A stretch of DNA of 64,000 nt from contig NZ_CP014342.1 of the NCBI RefSeq assembly GCF_001618685.1, positions 1,302,001 through 1,366,000 on the forward strand, written 5' to 3'. Positions within the stretch are counted from its first letter, which is position 1. Each line of letters begins with the position of its first letter. The notes beneath the pieces are model-generated. The model saw only the letters and a program-made list of their open reading frames with translations. It ran no database searches and was not told the DNA's origin. This DNA comes from Geobacillus subterraneus. GTDB taxonomy: Bacteria > Bacillota > Bacilli > Bacillales > Anoxybacillaceae. The position numbers and the translations under genes are program-made. This document shows, in pieces, positions 25,975-33,690 of the stretch.

Positions 25975-26004
25975 CATATCGGCCGTTTCGGCCGATATGT
26001 TTTT
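25975..26004 (+). terminator. Rho-independent terminator before paaX
   Basis: A perfect 10-bp stem CATATCGGCC/GGCCGATATG (25975-25999) followed by TTTTT. Confidence 0.92.
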
Positions 26005-26040
26005 ATGTAAAAACGATCATTTTATGTAAAAATAATCATT
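26001..26040 (+). promoter_or_regulatory. Tandem 19-bp repeats upstream of paaX
   Basis: Two adjacent copies of TTTTATGTAAAAAnnATCA (26001-26019 and 26020-26038) differ only at the two bases marked n (CG/TA). Each contains TTATGT, the core shared with the two catabolic promoters, and an inverse ACATAAT lies at 26070-26076. Candidate autoregulatory sites for PaaX. Confidence 0.5.
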
Positions 26041-26110
26041 CTAAGATTGAAAAAGAGAGGGGAAATGTAACATAATAAAAGAAAAATCTGAAAAAGACAG
26101 GTGTGTTGCA

Positions 26111-26986
26111 ATGAAGCCAAGGGCACTTATGTTTACGCTATTCGGGGAATATATTCAACATTATGGGAATGAAGTGTGGATCGGAAGTTTGATCCAGATG
26201 ATGTCTCACTTCGGCATTTCCGAGTCGTCCATTCGCGGGGCGGCGCTAAGGATGGTGCAGCAAGAATTTTTTGAAGTGCGGAAAATCGGCAATAACAGCT
26301 ATTACTCGCTGACGCCGAAAGGGAAGCGGACGATGATGGACGGATTCACCCGCGTCTATTCGCTTCGGAACTATAAATGGGATGGCCGCTGGCGCGTGTT
26401 GACATATTCTGTTCCGGAAGAAAAGCGAGAGCTGCGCAGCCAGATCCGCAAAGAATTAAGTTTAATGGGATTTGGCCTTATTTCTCACGGAACGTGGGCG
26501 AGCCCGAACCCGATTGAACCGCAAGTCATGGAATGGATTAAAGATTATCATTTAGAGCCGTATGTGATTTTATTTACGGCGGATTCCATCGTGTCGCACA
26601 GCAACGAGCAAATCATCGAGCGCGGTTGGGATTTTGCCTATATCGCCAAAGAATATGACAAGTTTATTGAAACGTACGAGCAAAAATATGAGGAGTTCCA
26701 AAAGCGGGCTTGGAACAATGAGCTGACCGACCGCGAATGTTTTATGGAACGGACAAAGCTCGTGCATGAATACCGGAGCTTCTTCTTTATTGACCCAGGG
26801 TTTCCGCACGATTTATTGCCGCACGACTGGAGTGGAACGAGAGCGCGGGAGTTGTTTTTCAATGTCCATCAGCTTCTGGCTATTCCTGCCATTCGATACT
26901 TTGAAACGCTGTTTGAGCCCGCTCCGGACCGTGAATCGGCGTTCAACCGCGATAAGGCGATCAACCCGTTTATGGAGATGATTTAG
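26111..26986 (+). CDS. paaX: PaaX-family transcriptional repressor
   Basis: A GntR-related winged-helix regulator that in characterised bacteria represses phenylacetate genes and is released by phenylacetyl-CoA. The 291-residue protein has the full PaaX layout: N-terminal DNA-binding domain (MFTLFGEYIQHYGNEVWIGS, SESSIRGAALRMVQ), the central domain with WDGRWRVLTYSVPEEKRELR and LMGFGLISHGTWASPNP, and the C-terminal effector region (FFFIDPGFPHDLLPHDW). The start has only a weak ribosome site. It lies between the two catabolic operons and after tandem repeats that may be its own operator. The true effector may be benzoyl-CoA or another aryl-CoA given the ligase encoded here. Confidence 0.93.
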   Translation: MKPRALMFTLFGEYIQHYGNEVWIGSLIQMMSHFGISESSIRGAALRMVQQEFFEVRKIGNNSYYSLTPKGKRTMMDGFTRVYSLRNYKWDGRWRVLTYSVPEEKRELRSQIRKELSLMGFGLISHGTWASPNPIEPQVMEWIKDYHLEPYVILFTADSIVSHSNEQIIERGWDFAYIAKEYDKFIETYEQKYEEFQKRAWNNELTDRECFMERTKLVHEYRSFFFIDPGFPHDLLPHDWSGTRARELFFNVHQLLAIPAIRYFETLFEPAPDRESAFNRDKAINPFMEMI

Positions 26987-27077
26987 CGGTCGGACTGAAA
27001 ACATCGGCGGATTCGTTTTTCGATTGGATGTTGCATAGAGACAAAGAGATCACGATGATAGAGGGGAGAGGAAACAG

Positions 27078-28052
27078 ATGCTACATAAAGACATTGAAGC
27101 CGTGGGGGACGGGATTTATCGCGTCCCGATTCCCGTCCCGTTTCCGATGAAGTATGTGTATTGTTACGTATGCCAAGAGGCGGACGGGTGGAGCTTGGTT
27201 GACGTTGGATTTCGTTGCCCTGAGGCCATGCGCGCTTGGGAAGCGGCCTTCCGGCAATTAGGAATCAAGCCGCGGCACGTTCGCGCCATTTATATCACCC
27301 ACTTCCATCCCGATCATTTTGGCCTTGCCGGTTGGATGCAGCAACAGACGGAAGCGCCGATATGGATCAGCGAACCGGATCAGGCGATGGCCGAACGGGT
27401 GTGGGGGGAAGAGAGTTCCCAAGCGAGTGAAGTTGCTGCACTGTTTCGCCGCCATGGCGTTCCGGATGAACTTGCGGCTGAAATTGAAGAGAACATGTGG
27501 AAGTTATCATTGCGCGTCAGCCCGTTTCCGGTGTTAACGGTTTTAGATCACCGCGAGATTGTGCTTGGGCAGCGTCGGTGGACCGTCATCCCGGTTCCAG
27601 GGCATAGTGACGGGCTGGTCAGTTTTTATCAGCCGGAGTCACGCCAACTGTTAGTATCGGATCATGTGCTTGACCGCATTACTCCGAATATTAGTGTATG
27701 GCCGGGCGCCCATCCGAATCCGTTAGAGCAATATTTCGCCTCTTTGCGTAAAGTCGAGGAGCTTGATGTCGATGTTGCCTTGCCTGCCCACGGGGCGGTG
27801 ATCCGCCAGTTTCGCGAGCGGATCGGTGATATTTTCCGCCATCATGAACAACGGTTGCAAAAGATGAAAGCGCTGACAGAGAAGGGGCGCACCGCCTATG
27901 AAGTGGCCCATCTCGTGTTTGGTCATAAGCCGCTGACCGCGCACCAATGGCGGTTTGCGGTGGCGGAAACACTAGCGCATTTAGAATATTTGCGCTCTAT
28001 CGGTCAAGTGCAAACAGAGGAACGTGACAATCTGATCGTGTATGGGTCATGA
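27078..28052 (+). CDS. Metallo-beta-lactamase-fold hydrolase
   Basis: A 324-residue MBL-fold protein with the metal-binding motif THFHPDHFG (about residues 73-81), later ligands in PVPGHSDGLVSFY and LVSDHVLD, and PAHGAVI near the C-terminus, followed by a helical tail that may be a small winged-helix-like domain. Such hydrolases act on thioesters, lactones or phosphoesters. Its position between paaX and paaA suggests a thioesterase or lactonase role in relieving dead-end ring-opening products, an inference only. GAGGGGAGAGG precedes the ATG, and a strong terminator follows. Confidence 0.82.
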   Translation: MLHKDIEAVGDGIYRVPIPVPFPMKYVYCYVCQEADGWSLVDVGFRCPEAMRAWEAAFRQLGIKPRHVRAIYITHFHPDHFGLAGWMQQQTEAPIWISEPDQAMAERVWGEESSQASEVAALFRRHGVPDELAAEIEENMWKLSLRVSPFPVLTVLDHREIVLGQRRWTVIPVPGHSDGLVSFYQPESRQLLVSDHVLDRITPNISVWPGAHPNPLEQYFASLRKVEELDVDVALPAHGAVIRQFRERIGDIFRHHEQRLQKMKALTEKGRTAYEVAHLVFGHKPLTAHQWRFAVAETLAHLEYLRSIGQVQTEERDNLIVYGS

Positions 28053-28057
28053 CGAGC

Positions 28058-28090
28058 AGCCAGCTGTGCAGACAGCTAGGCTTTTTTTTT
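28058..28090 (+). terminator. Rho-independent terminator after MBL gene
   Basis: AGCCAGCTGT (28058-28067) pairs with ACAGCTAGGCT with one bulged base, then a run of nine T. Confidence 0.85.
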
Positions 28091-28280
28091 GTCTCGTTAA
28101 ACAATAAGGGATTACGTTGTGCAGCTTCCTGATTGAATGAAAAATATACGGACGGAAAACAAACATTGAACGTTACAAAAGACGATCTGCAAGGAATGGC
28201 CAAAGCGAGGAAAGGAGATATTTAGAACATCTAAGGAAATAAAAACAAAAAATAATTTTCAGATTTTTTCTATTTTTAAG

Positions 28281-28328
28281 TTGACAACGAACTTTATAGT
28301 GTATTAACATTATGTATAGAATACGATA
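28281..28328 (+). promoter_or_regulatory. Promoter and candidate PaaX site of paaADBC
   Basis: TTGACA (28281-28286) with a TAACAT -10 (28305-28310, 18-base spacer) precedes paaA. ATTATGT-N7-ACGATA (28309-28328) begins at the end of the -10, exactly as at the 23.3-kb promoter. The match of sequence, spacing and location is seen; regulator identity is inferred. Confidence 0.6.
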
Positions 28329-28359
28329 GTCAAAAAAACGTAATAAAGAGGGTGGAAAC

Positions 28360-29295
28360 ATGGATCAAGCGACGTTGCTGAAAGAAAAAGTTCAAAACGG
28401 ATTTATCGTCGAAGGGATCGAGGATATGAATGAGGAGTATTTGGCAGCATTGAAACAGACATTGACGATCGTCGGCGACACCGAACTGTTAAGCGTTCCG
28501 CCGCTATTAACCGTGTACGATCAGGCGCCGACGCTCAACAGCAAAATTACGGCGTTGGCCATTATGCAGGACGAAATCGGCCATGCCCATATCGCGTACC
28601 GGCTGCTGAAAGATTTAGGCGAAGACGTCGATCAGCTGCTTTACGAGCGGGAAGCAAACCGCTGGAAAAACCCGTACGCTTTCGATTTTGAACTGTCGAA
28701 CTGGATTGAACTAGGTGTCTTTAACGCCTTTTTTGACCGGGCGGGCTACACGCTCCTTGGTGACGCGTTTGAACATACGTCCTACGGGCCGTGGAAGCGG
28801 GCGCTCGTGAAAGTCGACAAAGAAGAGCTGTTCCATCTCAGAAACGGGGAAATCATTATGAGAACGGCCATGCAAGATCCAAACTTACGTGAAGAAGTAC
28901 AAAAAGCCGTCGATTGGATGTTTTTAATGGCACTCGAGTTTTTCGGGGTGGAAGACCGGCTGAAAAGCCGCTCGGCGCAACTTGAGTACCGCCTAAAAGG
29001 ACGGTCGAACGATGAACTGCGGCAAAAATGGCTGTCAACGGCCGTTCCGTTCTGCGAATCGATCGGTGTTAAAGTCCCTGCCCATTACGATGAAGAACAG
29101 CAAAAATACGTGCTCGATGTGCCGTTCCCGTGCAAGTTTGATCCGGTGAATAAGAAATGGCTGTTCGACCAGCCGGATACGTGGGATAACGTCATCAAAC
29201 GGTTTAAACAGCGGGGTCCGAAAAATAAAGAATTCGTTGCCCGGATTCAAAAAGGAGCCAAAGAGCTTGAGCAATTGCGAAAGGAAGCGGTGTGA
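28360..29295 (+). CDS. paaA: Phenylacetyl-CoA epoxygenase-like alpha subunit (PaaA family)
   Basis: This is the catalytic subunit of a bacterial multicomponent diiron monooxygenase that turns an aryl-CoA into its ring epoxide. At 311 residues it matches PaaA length. Two ExxH-type metal-binding segments are visible, MQDEIGHAHIAYRLLKDLG (about residue 70) and KEELFHLRNGEIIMRT (about residue 152), in a helical bundle. A good promoter and the site GAGGGTGG precede it. First of four overlapping genes A-D-B-C. With a benzoate-CoA ligase downstream and no phenylacetate-CoA ligase, the substrate could be benzoyl-CoA or a related thioester; the sequence alone cannot settle this. Confidence 0.88.
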   Translation: MDQATLLKEKVQNGFIVEGIEDMNEEYLAALKQTLTIVGDTELLSVPPLLTVYDQAPTLNSKITALAIMQDEIGHAHIAYRLLKDLGEDVDQLLYEREANRWKNPYAFDFELSNWIELGVFNAFFDRAGYTLLGDAFEHTSYGPWKRALVKVDKEELFHLRNGEIIMRTAMQDPNLREEVQKAVDWMFLMALEFFGVEDRLKSRSAQLEYRLKGRSNDELRQKWLSTAVPFCESIGVKVPAHYDEEQQKYVLDVPFPCKFDPVNKKWLFDQPDTWDNVIKRFKQRGPKNKEFVARIQKGAKELEQLRKEAV

Positions 29296-29615
29296 TGGGC
29301 AAGCAGGATACCGAAAAATATTGGCAGGCGCTGAAAGAAGTGATGGATCCAGAATTTCCGATCAGCGTCGTCGATATGGGGTTGATTTACGAAATTGAAA
29401 AAAACGACGATGAATTGCATGTCACCATGACGTATACGGCGGTATCGTGCGCCTGTATGGAATGGATCGAGCAAGATATCCGCGACCGTTTGCTTAAGGA
29501 AGAAGGCATTCGCGATGTGCATATTCACGTCGTCTGGGATCCGCCGTGGACGGTTGAGCGGATCAGCCCGGAAGGACGCGAAAAATTAAAATATTGGGGG
29601 GTGAGCTCAACATGA
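29295..29615 (+). CDS. paaD: PaaD DUF59 (MIP18-like) domain protein without zinc ribbon
   Basis: A 106-residue protein consisting only of the DUF59 domain. It has VMDPEFPISVVDMGLIYEI, TYTAVSCACMEWIEQDIRD and DPPWTVERISPEGREKLKYWGV, the last matching the PaaD stretch that normally leads into its C-terminal zinc ribbon. The protein stops right there. The missing ribbon is encoded separately at 23424-23630. DUF59 proteins work in metal-cofactor delivery; PaaD is needed for the epoxygenase. The start overlaps the paaA stop (TGATG), and the stop overlaps paaB (ATGA). Full-length PaaD is about 165 residues, so this is a domain split and not a random truncation. Confidence 0.87.
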   Translation: MGKQDTEKYWQALKEVMDPEFPISVVDMGLIYEIEKNDDELHVTMTYTAVSCACMEWIEQDIRDRLLKEEGIRDVHIHVVWDPPWTVERISPEGREKLKYWGVSST

Positions 29616-29827
29616 CGGCGACCCAACAACGAAAAACGTTTGATATTTTCGCCCGCGTAAAGCGGGGCGACCAATTGGCCCATATCGGCACAGTGGAAGC
29701 GGAAAATGAAGAGCTGGCGAAAGTGTATGCTTCCTATACGTACGATGAAGAGGACTGGGCGGAAATGGTCGTTGTCGACCGCAGCGAGCTCGTTTGGGTG
29801 AGAAAACCGAAATGGCTGTTTGCCTAG
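29612..29827 (+). CDS. paaB: Epoxygenase small subunit PaaB-like
   Basis: A 71-residue protein resembling PaaB, the small subunit that bridges the epoxygenase complex. Seen is FDIFARVKRGDQLAHIGTVE followed by YASYTYDEEDWAEMVVVDRS, close to the family pattern (EVFVRGKQGLSHRHVGSL in the recalled E. coli protein). It is about 20 residues shorter than that protein, lacking the C-terminal tail. Start MTATQQR was chosen from GGGGGGTGAG and the ATGA overlap with paaD. Third gene of the operon. Confidence 0.85.
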   Translation: MTATQQRKTFDIFARVKRGDQLAHIGTVEAENEELAKVYASYTYDEEDWAEMVVVDRSELVWVRKPKWLFA

Positions 29828-29844
29828 AAAGGGGTGGAGGATCA

Positions 29845-30489
29845 ATGGAACCGATGCAGTCTAGTGTACATTCGCTCGTCGAACTGCTTGAAACGATCGC
29901 TGACAATAAATACGTGCTTGGCGACCGCCTTGTGGAAGTCGGGGTCAGCGGTCCAAATTTGGAAGCGACGCTGGCCGCGATCGCGATGGCCCAAGGAGAA
30001 TTAGGGCACGCGCGCTTGCTGTACAACTGGTGTTTTGATTTACGCGGGTTGAAAGGAAAAAAACCGGAAGTTTACGGACAATCCGGAAAAGCGATGGCAA
30101 GCGCCGTCAACGTTCATAACTGGATCACGCTCATCGCTGCGCTATATACCGTGAACACGGCCATTGATGCGGTCTTGCAATCGGCGCTGCAAGCGAACCA
30201 TCCGGCAGTTGTTTCTAAAATTCAAAAGCTCGTCCGTGAACAGCAAGACCATATCGTTTACGCGAAAAACTGGGCGCAGCAGCTTATCCATGATCAAGGT
30301 GCCGTTCCGCACCGTTTCCGCCAAGCGTTGAATGCTGCGGCGAACGAGGCAGCGGTTTGGTTAAAGAATGTCGAGGACAAGAAAGAGCTGCAGGAGGAAG
30401 GGTATTTGCCGAAAGGAGTCCAACTTGTTGAACATTTGCAACAGGAATTGAAAGCGGTTGCCGCTGAACCATTTGTTCAGTTGAAATAA
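29845..30489 (+). CDS. paaC: Epoxygenase structural subunit PaaC-like
   Basis: A 214-residue helical ferritin-like protein, the structural partner of PaaA. The segment IAMAQGELGHARLLYNWC retains an ExxH-like motif, while the second half (REQQDHIVYAKNW) lacks a clear diiron set, which fits a mainly structural subunit. Start at 29845 follows AAAGGGGTGGAGG; an upstream in-frame ATG lies inside paaB. Shorter than E. coli PaaC (about 248). The operon has no PaaE-type reductase after it; electrons must come from a reductase encoded elsewhere. Confidence 0.85.
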   Translation: MEPMQSSVHSLVELLETIADNKYVLGDRLVEVGVSGPNLEATLAAIAMAQGELGHARLLYNWCFDLRGLKGKKPEVYGQSGKAMASAVNVHNWITLIAALYTVNTAIDAVLQSALQANHPAVVSKIQKLVREQQDHIVYAKNWAQQLIHDQGAVPHRFRQALNAAANEAAVWLKNVEDKKELQEEGYLPKGVQLVEHLQQELKAVAAEPFVQLK

Positions 30490-30645
30490 GAAAGGCACAA
30501 CAGGAGGTGAGAAAAAACAAGCACAAAACGAACGGTGTTCTTCATGTTTTCAGAAATACAAAGACGGAAATGAACTTTCAAAAACGGGTGATTCAAACGT
30601 TGCCTGCATCACATCAAAAAATTCATAAGGAAGGAGAATACAAGG

Positions 30646-31443
30646 ATGGTAGCTGTAGAAACGAAAAAACAATACTTGACGGTCGTCAAAGAAGAGGGGA
30701 TTGCCGAGATTCATTTGCACATTAATAAATCGAACTCGTACGATCTGGAATTTTACAAAGAATTCAATGCGGCGATTGATGACATCCGCTTCGATCCAGA
30801 CATTAAAGTGGTCATCATCATGAGCGATGTGCCGAAGTTTTTCTCGGCGGGGGCGGACATCAACTTTTTGCGTTCGGCCGACCCGCGGTTCAAAACGCAA
30901 TTTTGCTTGTTCTGCAATGAGACGCTTGATAAAATCGCCCGCTCGCCGCAAGTGTATATCGCTTGTTTAGAAGGGCATACAGTCGGCGGGGGCTTGGAGA
31001 TGGCGCTCGCGTGCGACTTGCGGTTTATGGGGGATGAAGCAGGAAAAATCGGGCTGCCGGAAGTGACGCTCGGGGTGCTGGCTGGCACAGGCGGGACGCA
31101 GCGGCTGGCGCGGTTGGTCGGCTACTCGCGGGCGCTGGATATGAACATTACGGGAGAAACGATCACGCCGCAAGAGGCGCTTGACATCGGGCTGGTGAAC
31201 CGGGTGTTCCCGCAGGCGGAAACGAGAGAGCGGACGCGGGAGTATGCGCGCAAGCTCGTTAACAGCGCGACGTATGCGATTTCAAACATCAAGCTGTCGA
31301 TCATGAACGGCAAAGAAATGCCGCTTAATGTGGCGATCCGCTATGAAGGCGAGCTGCAAAACTTGCTGTTCCGTTCGGAAGACGCCAAAGAAGGGTTGAG
31401 CGCATTTTTGGAAAAACGCCAGCCAAATTGGAAAGGGATTTAA
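30646..31443 (+). CDS. Enoyl-CoA hydratase/isomerase, copy 2
   Basis: A 265-residue crotonase-fold protein identical to copy 1 from about residue 10 to the end, with the same oxyanion-hole and glutamate motifs (FFSAGADINFL, GGGLEMALACD, GLPEVTLGVLAGTGGTQRL). The first residues MVAVETKKQ differ from copy 1. Preceded by AAGGAAGGAG. It follows paaC at 156 bases and precedes a hairpin and the CoA ligase. Having the same enzyme in both operons suggests dosage or independent control; near-perfect DNA identity points to recent duplication or ongoing gene conversion. Confidence 0.88.
   Translation: MVAVETKKQYLTVVKEEGIAEIHLHINKSNSYDLEFYKEFNAAIDDIRFDPDIKVVIIMSDVPKFFSAGADINFLRSADPRFKTQFCLFCNETLDKIARSPQVYIACLEGHTVGGGLEMALACDLRFMGDEAGKIGLPEVTLGVLAGTGGTQRLARLVGYSRALDMNITGETITPQEALDIGLVNRVFPQAETRERTREYARKLVNSATYAISNIKLSIMNGKEMPLNVAIRYEGELQNLLFRSEDAKEGLSAFLEKRQPNWKGI
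30673..31443 (+). repeat. 771-bp direct repeat, copy 2
   Basis: Partner of 25191-25961, same orientation, with about nine silent differences clustered near the 5' end. The sharp change from diverged 5' flank to identity is typical of a conversion tract or a fresh duplication. Confidence 0.92.
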
Positions 31444-31456
31444 GCGCTACGGTTAT

Positions 31457-31502
31457 GAAGCCCTTGAAATGGGAAGTCGGCTCATCCATTTCCAAGGGCT
31501 TC
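31457..31502 (+). terminator. Long hairpin between ECH copy 2 and CoA ligase
   Basis: GAAGCCCTTG-AAATGG (31457-31472) pairs with CCATTTCCAAGGGCTTC (31486-31502), one bulge. The following U-run is poor (CTTATG), so it may be an intercistronic processing or partial termination signal. Confidence 0.5.
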
Positions 31503-31555
31503 CTTATGCACACTCATCAAGCAATCTAATTTTCATAGAAATGGGATGGTGAGCG

Positions 31556-33145
31556 ATGGAATTGCGCGGGTTCGGAAGGCTGTACAATGCGGCGGGGCTG
31601 TTTATTGATCATAACGTTCACAGTGGATTAGGCGATAAAACGGCGATTTATTACCGCGATGAGCAAATTTCGTACCGGACATTGCAAGAAAAAGTGAACC
31701 AAACTGGCAATATGCTGCGGCAGCTTGGCTATAAGCTCGAAGACCGCATCGTTATGGTTTGCCATGACACGCCCGAGTTTATTTACACGTTTTTCGGCGC
31801 CATTAAAATCGGGGCGGTGCCGATCCCGGTCAATACGATGATGCAGCCGTCGGATTATGAATACTTTTTAAACAACAGCCGGGCGAAAGGGTTGGTCATT
31901 CATGAAGACTTGTGGGAGCGCCTTGAGCCGGCACGGAAACGGTTTGCTTTTTTGGAGCACGTCATTGTCATCTGTGAAAACGCTAACAAAACTTTAGAGG
32001 GGACACTCTCGTTCCATCGATTGCTTCAACGCGCTGATAAAGAGCTCACAGCGGCTCCCACAAGTAAGGACGATGCTGCGTTCTGGCTGTTCAGTTCAGG
32101 AAGCACCGGGGAGCCGAAAGGAGTCATCCATTTGCAGCACGATATGGAGTATGCATTAAACACTTATGCCAGACAAGTGCTGGAAATGAATGAACATGAC
32201 CGTTGCCTCTCTGCATCCAAACTGTATTTTGCCTATGGTCTTGGCGGAGGCATGTATTTTCCACTGGGTGTTGGCGCTTCGACCATACTCATCAAAGAAC
32301 GTCCGTTGCCGGAAACGATGTTCCAGGCGATTGAAACGTACAAACCGACGATCTTTTTCGGCGTGCCGACGTTGTATGGCGCCATGATTGATTACGTCGA
32401 AAAAACAGGCCGGCGCGTTGATGTCAGTTCATTGCGCGTTTGTGTGTCTGCCGGTGAAGCGTTGCCGCCGTCTTTTTACTATAAATGGAAAAAGTTATTT
32501 GGCGTTGACATTTTAGACGGCATCGGCTCGACCGAAGCGTTGCACATTTTTATTTCCAACCGCATTGGCGATGTCAAACCGGGAAGTTCCGGAAAAGCGG
32601 TGCCAGGTTACGACGTGAAGATTATCGATGGGCAAGGAAAGGAACTGCCGCCGAATGAAGTCGGGGACTTGATTATTCGCGGCGACTCGATCGCTCACGG
32701 ATATTGGAATCTTCATGAGCAAAACAAACAAAAATTCGTCGGTGAATGGCTGTATATTGGCGATAAGTATTACTGTGATGAGGAAGGGTACTACTGGTAT
32801 TGCGGACGTTCCGACGATATGCTGAAAGTCGGCGGCATTTGGGTTTCCCCGATTGAAATTGAAAACTGCCTGCTGCAGCATGAGGATGTGTTGGAAGTCG
32901 CGGTCGTCGGTGTGGAAAATGAAAAAGGCTTGACCGTTCCAAAGGCGTTTGTCGTTCTGAAAGACGGAGTCACACCATCAGCAAATAAGCAAGAAGAACT
33001 GAAACAGTTTACGAAGCAACAGCTGGCCCACTATAAACACCCGCGCATTATCGAATTTATTGACGAACTTCCGAAAACAGCTACAGGAAAAATCCAGCGT
33101 TTTAAATTGCGGCAATTGTTGGAGCATCAGAGCATCAATCAATGA
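31556..33145 (+). CDS. Benzoate-CoA ligase family enzyme
   Basis: An AMP-forming ligase activating an aromatic acid to its CoA thioester. The 529-residue protein has the adenylation P-loop LFSSGSTGEPKGVIHLQHDM, SKLYFAYGLGGGMYFPLGVG, the signature DGIGSTEALHIFISN, GDKYYCDEEGYYWYCGRSDD and the C-terminal lysine in LPKTATGKIQR. The YFAYGLG and DGIGSTE-LHIF motifs mark the benzoate-CoA ligase family as I know it, not PaaK, which is shorter and lacks these. It would supply the substrate of the Paa-type epoxygenase. Benzoate, hydroxybenzoate and related acids are all possible substrates. Confidence 0.88.
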   Translation: MELRGFGRLYNAAGLFIDHNVHSGLGDKTAIYYRDEQISYRTLQEKVNQTGNMLRQLGYKLEDRIVMVCHDTPEFIYTFFGAIKIGAVPIPVNTMMQPSDYEYFLNNSRAKGLVIHEDLWERLEPARKRFAFLEHVIVICENANKTLEGTLSFHRLLQRADKELTAAPTSKDDAAFWLFSSGSTGEPKGVIHLQHDMEYALNTYARQVLEMNEHDRCLSASKLYFAYGLGGGMYFPLGVGASTILIKERPLPETMFQAIETYKPTIFFGVPTLYGAMIDYVEKTGRRVDVSSLRVCVSAGEALPPSFYYKWKKLFGVDILDGIGSTEALHIFISNRIGDVKPGSSGKAVPGYDVKIIDGQGKELPPNEVGDLIIRGDSIAHGYWNLHEQNKQKFVGEWLYIGDKYYCDEEGYYWYCGRSDDMLKVGGIWVSPIEIENCLLQHEDVLEVAVVGVENEKGLTVPKAFVVLKDGVTPSANKQEELKQFTKQQLAHYKHPRIIEFIDELPKTATGKIQRFKLRQLLEHQSINQ

Positions 33146-33165
33146 GGTGAGAGGAACGATCAGCC

Positions 33166-33615
33166 ATGAAACGGAATCAATTTCAAGTCCGCGTAAATTT
33201 TGGTGATACTGATGCGGCCGGCATCGTCTATTATCCGAATTACTTTAAATGGTTTGATATTGCCGGGCACCAATTTTTTCGCAGCATCGGACTGCCGCCG
33301 GCGAAACTGATGAACGAACAAAGCATCATTCTCCCGCTGCTTGACGTCGGCTGTACGTTTGAGCACCCGCTGTATTACGATGACATTATTACGATTAAAA
33401 CGGCGGTCGAAGAAGTGAACCGCAAAACGATCAAGCTGCGCCATGAAGTGTTCCGCGGAGAAGTACGAACCGGCCATGGCTTTGAACTTAGAGGCTGGGT
33501 GAAAGAGGAGAACGGGCGTATTTTTGCGGTTCCCATTCCAGACGATGTTCGGCAGCTGCTTGAAGAAGATGGCATAGGGGAGTGCGCCTACATCAATCCG
33601 TTGCTCAATGCTTGA
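33166..33615 (+). CDS. 4-hydroxybenzoyl-CoA thioesterase (4HBT) family protein
   Basis: A 149-residue hot-dog-fold acyl-CoA thioesterase. The N-terminal active-site loop FGDTDAAGIVYYPNYFKWFD, with its aspartate, is the classic 4-hydroxybenzoyl-CoA thioesterase motif; the rest (LLDVGCTFEHPLYYDDIITI and so on) is normal for the family. It starts 20 bases after the ligase gene, so the two are co-transcribed. A ligase and a thioesterase side by side suggest CoA recycling when ring oxidation stalls, as PaaI does in phenylacetate catabolism. That role is inferred. Confidence 0.9.
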   Translation: MKRNQFQVRVNFGDTDAAGIVYYPNYFKWFDIAGHQFFRSIGLPPAKLMNEQSIILPLLDVGCTFEHPLYYDDIITIKTAVEEVNRKTIKLRHEVFRGEVRTGHGFELRGWVKEENGRIFAVPIPDDVRQLLEEDGIGECAYINPLLNA

Positions 33616-33625
33616 TGGATGTTGA

Positions 33626-33656
33626 AAGCCAAGCTCGCATCGCTGCGTCTTGGCTT
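33626..33656 (+). terminator. Hairpin after thioesterase gene
   Basis: AAGCCAAG (33626-33633) pairs with CTTGGCTT (33649-33656); no good U-run follows, so its strength as a terminator is doubtful. Confidence 0.45.
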
Positions 33657-33690
33657 ATCGTTGCGATAGGCTGTGAAAGGGGGAAGTTCT

